Shown here: positions 32,370 to 40,324 of the stretch, in pieces
Layout of the letters: every line of letters begins with the position of its first letter
Numbering within the stretch: position 1 is the stretch's first letter
Source of the DNA: Propionibacteriaceae bacterium UBA6122
Lineage (GTDB): Bacteria > Actinomycetota > Actinomycetes > Propionibacteriales > Propionibacteriaceae
DNA: 64,000 bases
Direction of reading: 5' to 3'
NCBI GenBank assembly: GCA_002428365.1
Contig: DIVW01000041.1
Coordinates: 34,337 to 98,336 of the forward strand
The notes under the pieces: generated by a model
Told to the model about the DNA's origin: nothing
Databases searched by the model: none
The model's input: only the letters and a program-made list of their open reading frames with translations
Made by a program: the position numbers and the translations under genes

Positions 32370-32916
32370 GCGCATCCTCGAGGTAGCCACCGGCCACTTC
32401 GTCGCCCGAGGCTATGACGGGGTGTCGATGCGCGAAATCGCCGACGACTGTGGCATCACCAAAGCCGCCCTCTACTACCACTTCGCGGGGAAGTCAGCAG
32501 TGCTGAACGCGATCTTCACCAGCTACCTCGACGAGATCGCTGACGTAGTGCAGGCCAGCTCGGCCCACGGCACCGGTGAGGTGCGGTTGCGCTGGTTTGT
32601 CACCGAATTATTCGCGCTGCAACCACAGCGCCGGGCGATCATGCGCCTGGCCATGCACGACGTGGGCCAACTCGATCCCGAGTTCCGGGCCGAATTCGGT
32701 CGGGCCTATCGAAGCCGCTTCCTTGATCCACTGCAGCAGCTGGTGGTCGAGGGGGTGGCTGCCGGTGAGTTCGTGGCCAAAGACCCGGCGCTGGTCGTCC
32801 GAGTGTTGCTCGGCCTGCTCTACCCCTTCTTCGCCCCGCCAGCCGCGGGTGCGGCTCAACCGGAGCCAATCGAAGATCTGCTCGACATCATCTGCGACGG
32901 GCTGGTGCGCCGATGA
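32362..32916 (+). CDS. TetR/AcrR family regulator of the MFS exporter
   Basis: A 184-residue repressor. The HTH is at about 2-48 (RILEVATGHFVARGYDGVSMREIADDCGITKAALYYHFAGKSAVL) and the C-terminal ligand pocket is hydrophobic. ATG 32362 starts in the last codons of the exporter gene; an in-frame ATG 13 codons upstream is possible. Its stop overlaps the next gene (ATGA), so three genes share one transcript under the operator at 30940-30957. Confidence 0.86.
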   Translation: MRERILEVATGHFVARGYDGVSMREIADDCGITKAALYYHFAGKSAVLNAIFTSYLDEIADVVQASSAHGTGEVRLRWFVTELFALQPQRRAIMRLAMHDVGQLDPEFRAEFGRAYRSRFLDPLQQLVVEGVAAGEFVAKDPALVVRVLLGLLYPFFAPPAAGAAQPEPIEDLLDIICDGLVRR

Positions 32917-33632
32917 AGACCAGCAGAATCGCTGCGGCAATGCCGGTGGTGGCGAGTCTGGCCGGGTGCTCAATGCTCAGCCCGGCCGTGGCGCCCGTCC
33001 GTCCAGTCGATTCGGGACCTTTCGCCGCCGCGGTCGAGGCGAGCAGCGGCTCGGTCGGCAAGGTAGGCGGTCAGAGTTGCCGTGGTGGGACGGTGGTCGG
33101 CACGGCCTTCTTCGTTGGCGACCGGCTGGCAATAACCGCAGCCCACGTGGTCAGCGGGGCGCACCGGGTGGAGGTGAGGTTCGACACCGGGGTGATCAAC
33201 GCCGAGGTGATCGGCCGCGATCCGGGCGAGGACACCGCGTTGCTCCGGCTAGCCACCGCACCGAAGAGAACCCCACTGACTCTGGCCACCGCACCGTTGA
33301 GCGTCGGTGCCGAAGTGGTGATGTTGGGTTACCCAATCCCACAATCGGAGTTGGTGATCACCGGGGCCCGAATCACCGCGGTCAACGAAACTGCCCGACT
33401 CGACGGCCAGCTGCTGACCAACCTGATCACCGCTGACGCCGAGGTGCCGGTGGGCACCAGCGGCGGCCCAATCATCGACGCGGCTGGCACTGTGCAGGCC
33501 ATGGCCAATGCCTCAATGCCCGGACGGGGCGGTCGGGACAGCTCAACCACCGTCACCCTGGCCATCCCAGCGGAACGGTTGGCGGCCAAGATCGCCGCCT
33601 GGCGCGAAAACCCAGCGCTGGGCTGCGGTTAG
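32913..33632 (+). CDS. Trypsin-like serine protease lipoprotein
   Basis: A 239-residue exported protein with lipobox LAGC (Cys19). The mature part is a chymotrypsin/HtrA-type fold with the catalytic triad His78 (ITAAHVV), Asp107 (GEDTALLR) and Ser183 (VGTSGGPI). There is no PDZ domain. The mature protein has only a single Cys (in GQSC) besides the lipobox. It would act at the outer face of the membrane, possibly in protein quality control. It is ATGA-coupled to the TetR gene, an odd pairing with an exporter operon. Substrate unknown. Confidence 0.87.
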   Translation: MKTSRIAAAMPVVASLAGCSMLSPAVAPVRPVDSGPFAAAVEASSGSVGKVGGQSCRGGTVVGTAFFVGDRLAITAAHVVSGAHRVEVRFDTGVINAEVIGRDPGEDTALLRLATAPKRTPLTLATAPLSVGAEVVMLGYPIPQSELVITGARITAVNETARLDGQLLTNLITADAEVPVGTSGGPIIDAAGTVQAMANASMPGRGGRDSSTTVTLAIPAERLAAKIAAWRENPALGCG

Positions 33633-34744
33633 GCCAATACGTCCGCGAGCTTGGTGTGGCCCAGCCCGAAGGCTTCAGCCACCGCGCCGTAGGTGATCTG
33701 GCCCGCAGTGGTGTTCAGCCCCATCGCCAGCGAGGGGTTCTCCACGCAAGCGCGCTGCCACCCCTTGTCAGCCAGCTGCACGGCATAGGCCAAGGTGGCG
33801 TTGGTCAAGGCCCAGGTGGAGGTGTTCGGCACCGCCCCGGGCATATTGGCCACGCAGTAGAACACCGAGTCGTGGACGGTGAAGGTCGGCTCGGCGTGGG
33901 TCGTCGGTCGGCTGTCTTCGAAGCAGCCGCCCTGATCGATGGCCACATCCACCAGCACCGAGCCCGGCTTCATCTGGGACACCAGCTCGTTGGTGACCAG
34001 CTTGGGGGCTTTGGCGCCGGGGATCAGCACCGTGCCGATCACCATGTCGGCGGCCAGCACCTGCTCCTGAATCGCCAGTCGGGAGCTGACGATGCCGTGC
34101 ACCCGGTTCCCATAACGCCAGAAAGTGGTGCGCAGCTTCTCCAGGTCGGTGTCCAAAATGGTGACGTCGGCACCCATCCCCAAAGCCACGTTCGCCGCGT
34201 TCTGGCCGGCCGTGCCGCCGCCGAGCACGACGATCTTGGCGTTGGCCACGCCGCCAACACAGCCCATCAGCACGCCGCGCCCGCCCTGGGCTTTCATCAT
34301 GGAGTGCGCGCCGACCTGGGGAGCCAGGCAGCCAGCCACCTCGCTCATCGGATAAAGCAGCGGCAGCAGCCCGTTCGGCAACTGCACAGTCTCGTAGGCG
34401 ATCGCGGTGGTGCCAGCGTTCAGCAGCGCATCGGCGCCCGGACGGTCGGCGGCCAGGTGCAGGTAGGTGAACAGCAGCAAGTCATCGCGCAGGAAACCGA
34501 ATTCGGAGGCGATCGGCTCCTTCACCTTCAACACCATCTCGCCGATGGCCCAGGTTTCGGCTGCGGTGGGCACAATCTGGGCGCCCTGGGCGATGAACTC
34601 CGCATCAGAGATGGAGGAGCCAAGTCCGGCGCCAGCCTGGATGAATACCTGGTGCCCGTGGGCAACCAACTCCGCCACACCGACCGGGGTGATGGCCACC
34701 CGATACTCGTGGTTCTTCACTTCGGCAGGAACGGCGATGCGCAT
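33629..34744 (-). CDS. ald: Alanine dehydrogenase
   Basis: A 371-residue NAD-dependent enzyme converting L-alanine to pyruvate and ammonia, and the reverse. N-terminal MRIAVPAEVKNHEYRVAITPVG, the catalytic region LLLFTYLHLAADRP, and the nucleotide-binding VVLGGGTAGQNAANVA are all typical and full length. It converges on the serine protease gene with a 4-nt overlap of stops. The longer upstream frame (to 35047) would read through the FMN riboswitch on the opposite strand and is rejected. It probably links amino acid use and redox balance. Confidence 0.95.
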   Translation of the reverse strand: MRIAVPAEVKNHEYRVAITPVGVAELVAHGHQVFIQAGAGLGSSISDAEFIAQGAQIVPTAAETWAIGEMVLKVKEPIASEFGFLRDDLLLFTYLHLAADRPGADALLNAGTTAIAYETVQLPNGLLPLLYPMSEVAGCLAPQVGAHSMMKAQGGRGVLMGCVGGVANAKIVVLGGGTAGQNAANVALGMGADVTILDTDLEKLRTTFWRYGNRVHGIVSSRLAIQEQVLAADMVIGTVLIPGAKAPKLVTNELVSQMKPGSVLVDVAIDQGGCFEDSRPTTHAEPTFTVHDSVFYCVANMPGAVPNTSTWALTNATLAYAVQLADKGWQRACVENPSLAMGLNTTAGQITYGAVAEAFGLGHTKLADVLA

Positions 34745-34854
34745 GTTCGTTCTTTCGGTTGGTGCGGACGATTCGCAGGCCAAGTCTCTCACCTGCGCCG
34801 GGGGTCTTGCCGCTGGTCGGCGCATCTCAGGATTCGTAATAGAATGATTCCAAA

Positions 34855-34996
34855 CGTGCTCCGGGGTCGGTGTAATTCCGAACCGGCGGTGATAGTCCGC
34901 GACCCGGCTCGTCGCAGGTGGTGACACCTGAGTTGAGCCGGTTGACCTGGTGGAATTCCAGGGCCGACGGTGAAAGTCCGGATGGGAGGCAGCACG
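34855..34996 (+). promoter_or_regulatory. FMN riboswitch (RFN element)
   Basis: The P1 stem CGTGCT/AGCACG (34855-34860 with 34991-34996) closes a full RFN element. The conserved blocks are visible in order: GGGTCGGTGTAATTCCGAACC, then GGCGGTGATAGTCCGCGACCC (split here to name them), GTTGACCTGGTGGAATTCC, and GGCCGACGGTGAAAGTCC ending in GGATGGGAGG. TAGAAT at 34840-34845 fits as its -10. FMN should turn off the two genes that follow. Confidence 0.95.
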
Positions 34997-35004
34997 CAGC
35001 GTCG

Positions 35005-35080
35005 CCACGCGTCTGATCGCGTGGGCGGCTTGCTTGCGCTCCCACAATAAAACCGCCTCGGACTTGGCTGAGGTGGAGGT
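35005..35080 (+). promoter_or_regulatory. Expression platform of the FMN riboswitch
   Basis: Two hairpins follow the aptamer: CCACGCG/CGCGTGG (35005-35011 with 35018-35024, loop TCTGAT), and CCGCCTC/GAGGTGG (35053-35059 with 35070-35076), whose second arm contains the ribosome site. No T-tract follows, so control of translation by hiding the ribosome site is more likely than termination. Confidence 0.5.
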
Positions 35081-35083
35081 TTG

Positions 35084-35842
35084 ATGAGACGCGAGGCGAT
35101 CGCTCCGGTCGCTCTTGGGGTGTTGTTACTGGCCGGCTGGGCAATAGCCGCTGGGCCGGGCACCCCCTTGCTACCCACCCCTGGTGCCGTCGGGCTTCGG
35201 CTGGTGCTGGATCTGGGCACCGCCAATTTCTGGAGCTACCTCGGTGTGACCGTGGTCGAGGCCTTCGGCGGTGTGCTCGTCGGCGTTGCGGTGGCGCTGC
35301 CGCTGGCCGTCCTGATCCACAGCTCACGCTGGGCGGCGGCCGCGGTGAATCCCTTCCTCGGTGCCACCCAGGCGATTCCGGCCATCGCGCTGGCGCCGCT
35401 GCTGGTGCTCTGGCTCGGCTACGGCCTGGGGCCAGTGATCGTGCTGTGTGCCCTGATCGTGTTCTTCCCAATCCTGATCGGCGCCGTGGTCGGCCTGCGC
35501 CACGTTGACGCTGACGTGGTTGATGCCGCCCGAATGGACGGCGCCGCCGGCTGGCAGCTGCTGTGGCACGTGGAGTTGCCGATGGCGCTGCCGTCCATCC
35601 TCGGCGGGCTGCGCAATGGGGTCGCGTTGGCCATCACCGGTGCCATCGTCGGTGAAATGGTGATGGGCGGAAATGGCCTCGGCACCGTCTTGAACGTCCA
35701 GCGCAACAGCATCGATACCGCCGGAATGATGGCCACCATCATCTGGCTCGCCCTGCTCGCCTCCGCAGCATTCGTGGCCGTCCTAGTGGCCGAACGTAGT
35801 TCCCGCATTGTCTCCTCGCTGAACACCCGATCCGAAAGGTAG
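35084..35842 (+). CDS. ribX: Riboflavin-type ABC transporter permease
   Basis: A 252-residue SsuC/ThiX-like permease with about six membrane helices. The EAA loop is VDAARMDGAAGWQLLWHVELPMALPSI, the ATPase contact site. It follows an FMN riboswitch and precedes a THI5-like binding lipoprotein. This pairing is what comparative work has called RibXY, a predicted riboflavin importer. The ATPase is not encoded here, so it must be shared or elsewhere. ATG 35084 is the natural start, next to GGAGG; TTG 35081 is in frame. Confidence 0.82.
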   Translation: MRREAIAPVALGVLLLAGWAIAAGPGTPLLPTPGAVGLRLVLDLGTANFWSYLGVTVVEAFGGVLVGVAVALPLAVLIHSSRWAAAAVNPFLGATQAIPAIALAPLLVLWLGYGLGPVIVLCALIVFFPILIGAVVGLRHVDADVVDAARMDGAAGWQLLWHVELPMALPSILGGLRNGVALAITGAIVGEMVMGGNGLGTVLNVQRNSIDTAGMMATIIWLALLASAAFVAVLVAERSSRIVSSLNTRSER

Positions 35843-35844
35843 CG

Positions 35845-36840
35845 ATGAACCGCCTGATCCTGACCCTCGTGGCCATCCTGGCCGTGGCCCTTACTGGCTG
35901 CACTTCACCCACTACGCCGACCAACTCGACCGGCATGCCGGCCCCCACCATTGGGCTGACCTACATCCCCAATGTGCAGTTCAGCCCCTTCTACGTTGCT
36001 GAGACTGAAGGTGCCTACACCAAAGCCGGGGTGAAGCCCGTCCTGCGCCATCACGGCACCTCGGAGGGCTTGTTCACCGCGCTGGTCTCCGGCAATGAGC
36101 AGTTCGTGGTTGCTGGCGGCGATGAGGTGCTTCAGGCGCGCTCCCAAGGGATGGATCTACTCGCAGTCGCGGCCTACTACCGCACCTACCCGGTGGAGCT
36201 GATCGTGCCCGAGGCCTCGGCAATCAAGTCGCTGGCCGACCTGAAGGGCAAGACCATCGGCCTCCCCGGCAAATACGGCGAGAGCTGGTTCGCCCTGCTG
36301 GTGGCGTTGGGTTCGGCCGGACTTACTGAGGCCGACGTCACCGTCGCCGAGATCGGCTACACCCAGGTGGCAGCCCTGACCACCGGGAAAGTGGACGCCA
36401 TCGTGGGATTCAGTAACAACGATGCGGTGCAGTTCGCACTAGCTGGCACCGCTGTTCGTGGGCTCCCGATTTCCAGCGGGACGGTTCCGCTGGTGCCGAC
36501 CACCCTGGTCACGACGACCAGCTACGCCAAAGCCAACCCTGAGGTGGTCAAGGCTGTCGTGGCCGCAACGATGGCTGGCATCAGCTCGGTGGTGGCCGAC
36601 CAGGCCAACGCCATGAAGGTGTCGGCCAACTACGTCCCCGACCTAACCACGGCGGCTGGCGCCAAGGCCGCCGAGGCCACCCTCGCTGCCACCGTGCCGC
36701 TGTGGACAACGGCTGACGGGTCGGTCGATCCCACGCTGGATTCTCAGCAATGGGTGGCGATGGCCGACTTCATGGCGCAGCAGAAACTCACTACCAGTCG
36801 TCAAGATCCGAATCTCGCAATGAGCAATGCGTTCCACTGA
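35845..36840 (+). CDS. ribY: Riboflavin-type binding lipoprotein (THI5/NMT1-like)
   Basis: A 331-residue lipoprotein. Lipobox LTGC (Cys19) is followed by a Thr/Pro linker and an NMT1/THI5-like binding domain: IGLTYIPNVQFSPFYVAETEGAYTKAGV, with FVVAGGDEVLQARSQG and KSLADLKGKTIGLPG further on. The family includes pyrimidine, thiamine-precursor and riboflavin binders; the FMN riboswitch makes riboflavin the best guess. It starts two nt after the permease stop. Confidence 0.82.
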   Translation: MNRLILTLVAILAVALTGCTSPTTPTNSTGMPAPTIGLTYIPNVQFSPFYVAETEGAYTKAGVKPVLRHHGTSEGLFTALVSGNEQFVVAGGDEVLQARSQGMDLLAVAAYYRTYPVELIVPEASAIKSLADLKGKTIGLPGKYGESWFALLVALGSAGLTEADVTVAEIGYTQVAALTTGKVDAIVGFSNNDAVQFALAGTAVRGLPISSGTVPLVPTTLVTTTSYAKANPEVVKAVVAATMAGISSVVADQANAMKVSANYVPDLTTAAGAKAAEATLAATVPLWTTADGSVDPTLDSQQWVAMADFMAQQKLTTSRQDPNLAMSNAFH

Positions 36841-36871
36841 TCACCTATTGACTCGCCAGCGGCTATAACCT

Positions 36872-36900
36872 GTTGCAGGCTGATCCGATCAGCCTGCAAC
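36872..36900. repeat. 13-bp perfect inverted repeat
   Basis: The arms GTTGCAGGCTGAT (36872-36884) and ATCAGCCTGCAAC (36888-36900) flank CCG, 31 nt after the ribY stop and ending one base before the GAGGAGG ribosome site of the next gene. TATAAC (36864-36869) just ahead could be a -10, placing the repeat at the 5' end of the deaminase mRNA or over its promoter. Confidence 0.6.
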
Positions 36901-36910
36901 GAGGAGGGCG

Positions 36911-37354
36911 ATGAGCGAGCATCAGGTGCCGGGCTGGGATGATTATTTTCTCAACATCGCCCAGGCGGTCTCTGCGCGCGCCAAGTGCACCCGCCGAAAG
37001 GTCGGCGCGATCATCGTGATGGATCGGCGCATCATCGCCACCGGCTACAACGGGGCCGCGCCGGGTCGTCCGGACTGTCTCGAAGGGGCCTGTCCCCGCG
37101 GTCAGCTCAGCTACGACCAGGTGCCTGGCCTCGGCGACTACGACCGTCCCGGCACGGACGGGTTCTGCATCGCCATTCATGCTGAAGTTAATGCGTTGCT
37201 GTTCGCCACCCGCGATACCAAGGGTGCGACGGCATTTATCACCGACCCGCCGTGCCCGGGGTGCCGCAAGGCGCTGGCTGCAGCCGGTATCGTGCGGGCG
37301 GTCTGGTCAACTGGCGAGCACGACGCCGACCAGTTGGTGGACTGGAGCCGATAG
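36911..37354 (+). CDS. Deoxycytidylate deaminase family protein
   Basis: A 147-residue zinc deaminase. The active site is HAEVNALLF (zinc His and catalytic Glu) and PPCPGCRKAL (two zinc Cys). The N-terminal WDDYFLNIAQAVSARAKCTRRKVGAIIVM is typical of dCMP deaminase/ComEB proteins that convert dCMP to dUMP for dTTP synthesis. The insert between the two zinc sites contains additional Cys (CLEGACPRG, DGFC), as in family members with a second structural zinc. GAGGAGG precedes the ATG. It sits between ribY and the kinase without a clear functional link to either. Confidence 0.86.
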   Translation: MSEHQVPGWDDYFLNIAQAVSARAKCTRRKVGAIIVMDRRIIATGYNGAAPGRPDCLEGACPRGQLSYDQVPGLGDYDRPGTDGFCIAIHAEVNALLFATRDTKGATAFITDPPCPGCRKALAAAGIVRAVWSTGEHDADQLVDWSR

Positions 37355-37361
37355 GGCACAA

Positions 37362-39572
37362 ATGAAACCGAATCTGCAGACTGGCCAGCTCACCGCGTGG
37401 GTCGAACGCGGCGTGGCGCTGTTCTGTCTGGGTACCTTGATCCCGGCCGCTTTTGGGGCTGCCGCGCAGATCCCCTTCCTGGCGCCGTGGTGGACGATCA
37501 CGATTGGCGGCGGCATCGTCGTCACCTCGATCGGCATGATGATCTTCAGTTTCCTTGGCCGCCGACTGCGCGCCTGGGCGCTGGTTTACGTGGCGCTGGT
37601 CTCCATCGGCCTGATCACCTGGCCAATTGCCTGGCAGTCCAGCGCCCCAGCGACGTCCAGCCCCTGGCTTTGGGTCTGTTTGGGCGTGGCCGCAGTTTGT
37701 CTGGCAGTGACCAGCGGCACCGCTTGGGGTTTCGGGTATGCGATCGCCGCCGGGCTGCTGTTCGCGGTGGTGCGGATGACTCCATCGGGTCAGGGCGCCC
37801 CTTTGCTGGGTGCGGTTCAGGACATGATCGTGCTGGTGATGAACTCCTCAGTGGTGATCGTCGCGCTCGGAGTGGTGGGTAACGCCTTCAAGAGTCTGGA
37901 CGAAATCGAGTACGCCTCCCAGCGGGAAGCGACCGCTGCGGCAATCGATGAGGCGTTGTTGGAAGAGCGCCACCGCCTGGACGGCATCGTCCACGACGAG
38001 GTGATGACCACCCTGGTGGCCGCAGCGCAAAACCCCAATGACGCCCTGGTCGCCACCCAAGCTCAACGCGCGGTTGACCGTTTGGCCGAAGCCGAGGCGC
38101 CCGCAGAGGCCCGACTACCGGTCACCGGCGACCAGCTGACCTGGTTGGTGACTGATGTGGTCAGCGCACTGGTGCCGCAGGCCAAGGTCACCTCCAGCCT
38201 GGACGAGTTGGCCGTGCCTCAGCAGGTCGCCAGCACTTTGGGCATGGTGGTCCGTGAGGTGGCCCTCAATGTGGCCAAACACTCCAACGCCACGAATGTG
38301 GAGGTGCGACTGACCAGCCCCACCCCGGGTGAGGTGTTGATCTCGTTCGCTGATGACGGAGTTGGCTTCGACCCTGAGCAGGTGCCCAAACGCCGCCTAG
38401 GCCTACAGGTTTCGGTGGTCTATCGGATGTGGGCCATCGGCGGCCACGCCGAAATCTTGTCCAAGCCGGGTAGAGGCACCACGGTCAACCTCAGCTGGGG
38501 TTCGACCGGCGAATTGCCCAAGGTGACCTACGAGCCTGAAGTCAAGGAGCATCGTCCCCGGCGGATGCCGGAGATTCCCGAACTGACCCGTCCGTCCCTG
38601 GTGCGGCTGGTGTGGATCGTGGTGGTGCTGCAGTTCCTGCTCGGCTGGACCAGTCTGGATCGAGTAACCACTGCCTGGCCGGTGTTCCTCGCGCAGGTGC
38701 TCGCCGTGTTGGCCACCCTGCTCACGCTGAGGCGCTCGGAGCAGAACCCGATGAAAGCCAGCTCGGCGATCATGGTGGTCGGGCTGCTGATGGGTCTGAC
38801 CCTGCTGGTGCAGTCGGTGCTGCCGCGCGGCGACTGGCCAGGGTATGCAACTTGGCACAGCACGGTCGTGATGGTGCTGTTGGTCGCGGTGCTGGTGCGC
38901 GGACAAGAGCGAATCGCCTGGATCGGCGTTGGGCTGTACGCCATGGTGTCGGCCGTCTGGGCCATCACCCAGGGCCTGGGGGCCGGCGATGTGCTGCGAG
39001 TGGGCTTCGGGCCGTTCTCCTGGATGTTGGTCGCCCAACTGCTCCAGACCTGGATGATCGAAATGGCTGATCGAATGGGCGCGTCGCGGCGTTCCTCAGC
39101 TGCGGCCAACAAAGCGATTGCCCAGAGCTTCTCCAAGATGGTGTTGCGTGATGTTTGGCTGACCCAGTTGCGTGCACAGGTGGGCCCGCTGCTCAATCGG
39201 ATTGCTGACACCAACTACGACCTGACCGAGGCCGAGCGAGACGCCTGCCTCTCGCAAGAGAGCCGGCTGCGCGATGCCATGCGGGCTGGCAACCTGGTCA
39301 CTGAGCTCACCTCCGATGCCATCGAGGTGGCCCGTGGTCGTGGCGTCGACGTCCGGCTGGTCGACAGTCGGGGTACCCGGCTACCCGAGGACGTCCGGGT
39401 GGCCCTCACTCAGCACTTGGGCCGGTTACTGACCGACTCCAATACCAAGCGGGTGGTGGCCAGAGCCGCCCCCGAAGGATACGAAGACGTGGTCACAGTC
39501 CTTGCCGTTCGTGAAGACGGCACCAGCGAATTGGTTGGTCTGGACGCCCGTGGCCAGGTGAACACACGTTAG
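37362..39572 (+). CDS. Histidine kinase with its core between two membrane domains
   Basis: A 736-residue sensor kinase. An N-terminal block of about six membrane helices (12-175) is followed by a HisKA_3-type DHp with His211 (HRLDGIVHDEVMTTL), then a HATPase with N-box REVALNVAKH (Asn303) and G-box DDGVGFDP (about 331-338). This is the usual NarL/LuxR-linked kinase. Instead of ending there, the protein continues through a second membrane block of five to six helices (415-565) and a ~170-residue cytoplasmic C-terminal region with no motif I recognise. It starts seven nt after the deaminase stop, and a LuxR-type regulator with its own promoter follows. Stimulus unknown. Confidence 0.82.
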   Translation: MKPNLQTGQLTAWVERGVALFCLGTLIPAAFGAAAQIPFLAPWWTITIGGGIVVTSIGMMIFSFLGRRLRAWALVYVALVSIGLITWPIAWQSSAPATSSPWLWVCLGVAAVCLAVTSGTAWGFGYAIAAGLLFAVVRMTPSGQGAPLLGAVQDMIVLVMNSSVVIVALGVVGNAFKSLDEIEYASQREATAAAIDEALLEERHRLDGIVHDEVMTTLVAAAQNPNDALVATQAQRAVDRLAEAEAPAEARLPVTGDQLTWLVTDVVSALVPQAKVTSSLDELAVPQQVASTLGMVVREVALNVAKHSNATNVEVRLTSPTPGEVLISFADDGVGFDPEQVPKRRLGLQVSVVYRMWAIGGHAEILSKPGRGTTVNLSWGSTGELPKVTYEPEVKEHRPRRMPEIPELTRPSLVRLVWIVVVLQFLLGWTSLDRVTTAWPVFLAQVLAVLATLLTLRRSEQNPMKASSAIMVVGLLMGLTLLVQSVLPRGDWPGYATWHSTVVMVLLVAVLVRGQERIAWIGVGLYAMVSAVWAITQGLGAGDVLRVGFGPFSWMLVAQLLQTWMIEMADRMGASRRSSAAANKAIAQSFSKMVLRDVWLTQLRAQVGPLLNRIADTNYDLTEAERDACLSQESRLRDAMRAGNLVTELTSDAIEVARGRGVDVRLVDSRGTRLPEDVRVALTQHLGRLLTDSNTKRVVARAAPEGYEDVVTVLAVREDGTSELVGLDARGQVNTR

Positions 39573-39582
39573 GCTTTCGCCC

Positions 39583-40230
39583 ATGATCAACACCGCGGTA
39601 ATCGATGACCACGAGGCAATTCGGATTGGCATGTCCGCCGCCCTGAGAGCGCACCCCGGGCACCAGGTGACCCTCGTCGACGGTGCTGCGACAGTGGATG
39701 AGTTCCTCGGGCGCATGCCCGATGCCGATGTGGTGTTGCTGGACCTGCAGTTGGACGACAGCTCCGACCCGCTGGTCAACGCCGAGCGACTGATCGAGGC
39801 CGGTTACAAGGTGCTGGTCTACTCCATCGCTGACAACGTGCGGCTGCTGCGGCGGGCGCTGGCTGGCGGTGCCGCCGGAGTGTGTCGCAAAGCGGAGCCG
39901 CTTTCGGTGACCATCTCCTCGATTGAGGCGGTTGCCGAGGGGCAGGTGGTGATCAGCCAGGAGATTCTGGCCGCCATCGAGGGCGACGCTTCCTACGTCG
40001 CGGCGAACCTCGGGCCGCGCGAGCGCGAAGTGCTGGCTCTCTATGCTGGCGGTTTCGAGGTGCCGGAGGTTGCTGAGCGGCTAACCATCACCGAGAACAG
40101 CGTCAAGGAATACCTCAAGCGCATCCGGGTGAAGTACACCAACGTGAACCGTCCGGCGGCCAGCAAGCTTGATCTCTTTCGCAGGGCCATCGAAGACGGC
40201 ATTGTGCCGCCGGTGGAGCCGCACCAGTAG
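39583..40230 (+). CDS. LuxR/NarL-type response regulator
   Basis: A 215-residue regulator. The receiver has the acidic pair DD at 8-9, a phospho-acceptor Asp in VVLLDLQLD and a Lys in VCRKAEP. The C-terminal LuxR HTH is LGPREREVLALYAGGFEVPEVAERLTITENSVKEYLKRI. TAGGCT, seven nt before the ATG, overlaps the kinase TAG stop, so the regulator can be made from its own leaderless message. It pairs with the kinase directly upstream. A strong terminator follows. Confidence 0.9.
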   Translation: MINTAVIDDHEAIRIGMSAALRAHPGHQVTLVDGAATVDEFLGRMPDADVVLLDLQLDDSSDPLVNAERLIEAGYKVLVYSIADNVRLLRRALAGGAAGVCRKAEPLSVTISSIEAVAEGQVVISQEILAAIEGDASYVAANLGPREREVLALYAGGFEVPEVAERLTITENSVKEYLKRIRVKYTNVNRPAASKLDLFRRAIEDGIVPPVEPHQ

Positions 40231-40241
40231 TCAATACAGGG

Positions 40242-40276
40242 AACACCCGGGCCGATGGGATCGACCCGGGTGTTTT
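40242..40276 (+). terminator. Rho-independent terminator after the response regulator
   Basis: A stem AACACCCGGG/CCCGGGTGTT (40242-40251 with 40265-40274) is extended by CGAT/ATCG across one mismatch, with loop GGG, and a short T-run (TTTT) overlaps the stem end. It lies 11 nt after the stop. Confidence 0.82.
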
Positions 40277-40318
40277 GTGGGAACTACTGTGTGGGAACTT
40301 CTGGGTGGGAACTTCTGG
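40277..40318 (+). repeat. 14-bp tandem repeat, three copies
   Basis: GTGGGAACTTCTGG occurs at 40291-40304 and 40305-40318 exactly; the first copy (40277-40290) differs at two bases and a fourth begins at 40319. It fills the space between the terminator and the 3' end of the next gene, which runs the other way. Confidence 0.85.
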
Positions 40319-40324
40319 GTGGAC

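Noticed and set aside
33656..34924. 422-residue plus-strand frame opposite ald running into the FMN riboswitch
   Set aside because: Antisense to alanine dehydrogenase, and its 3' part is the riboswitch; composition is repetitive.
40277..40318. CRISPR-like array
   Set aside because: The repeats are 14 bp, direct and contiguous with no spacers.
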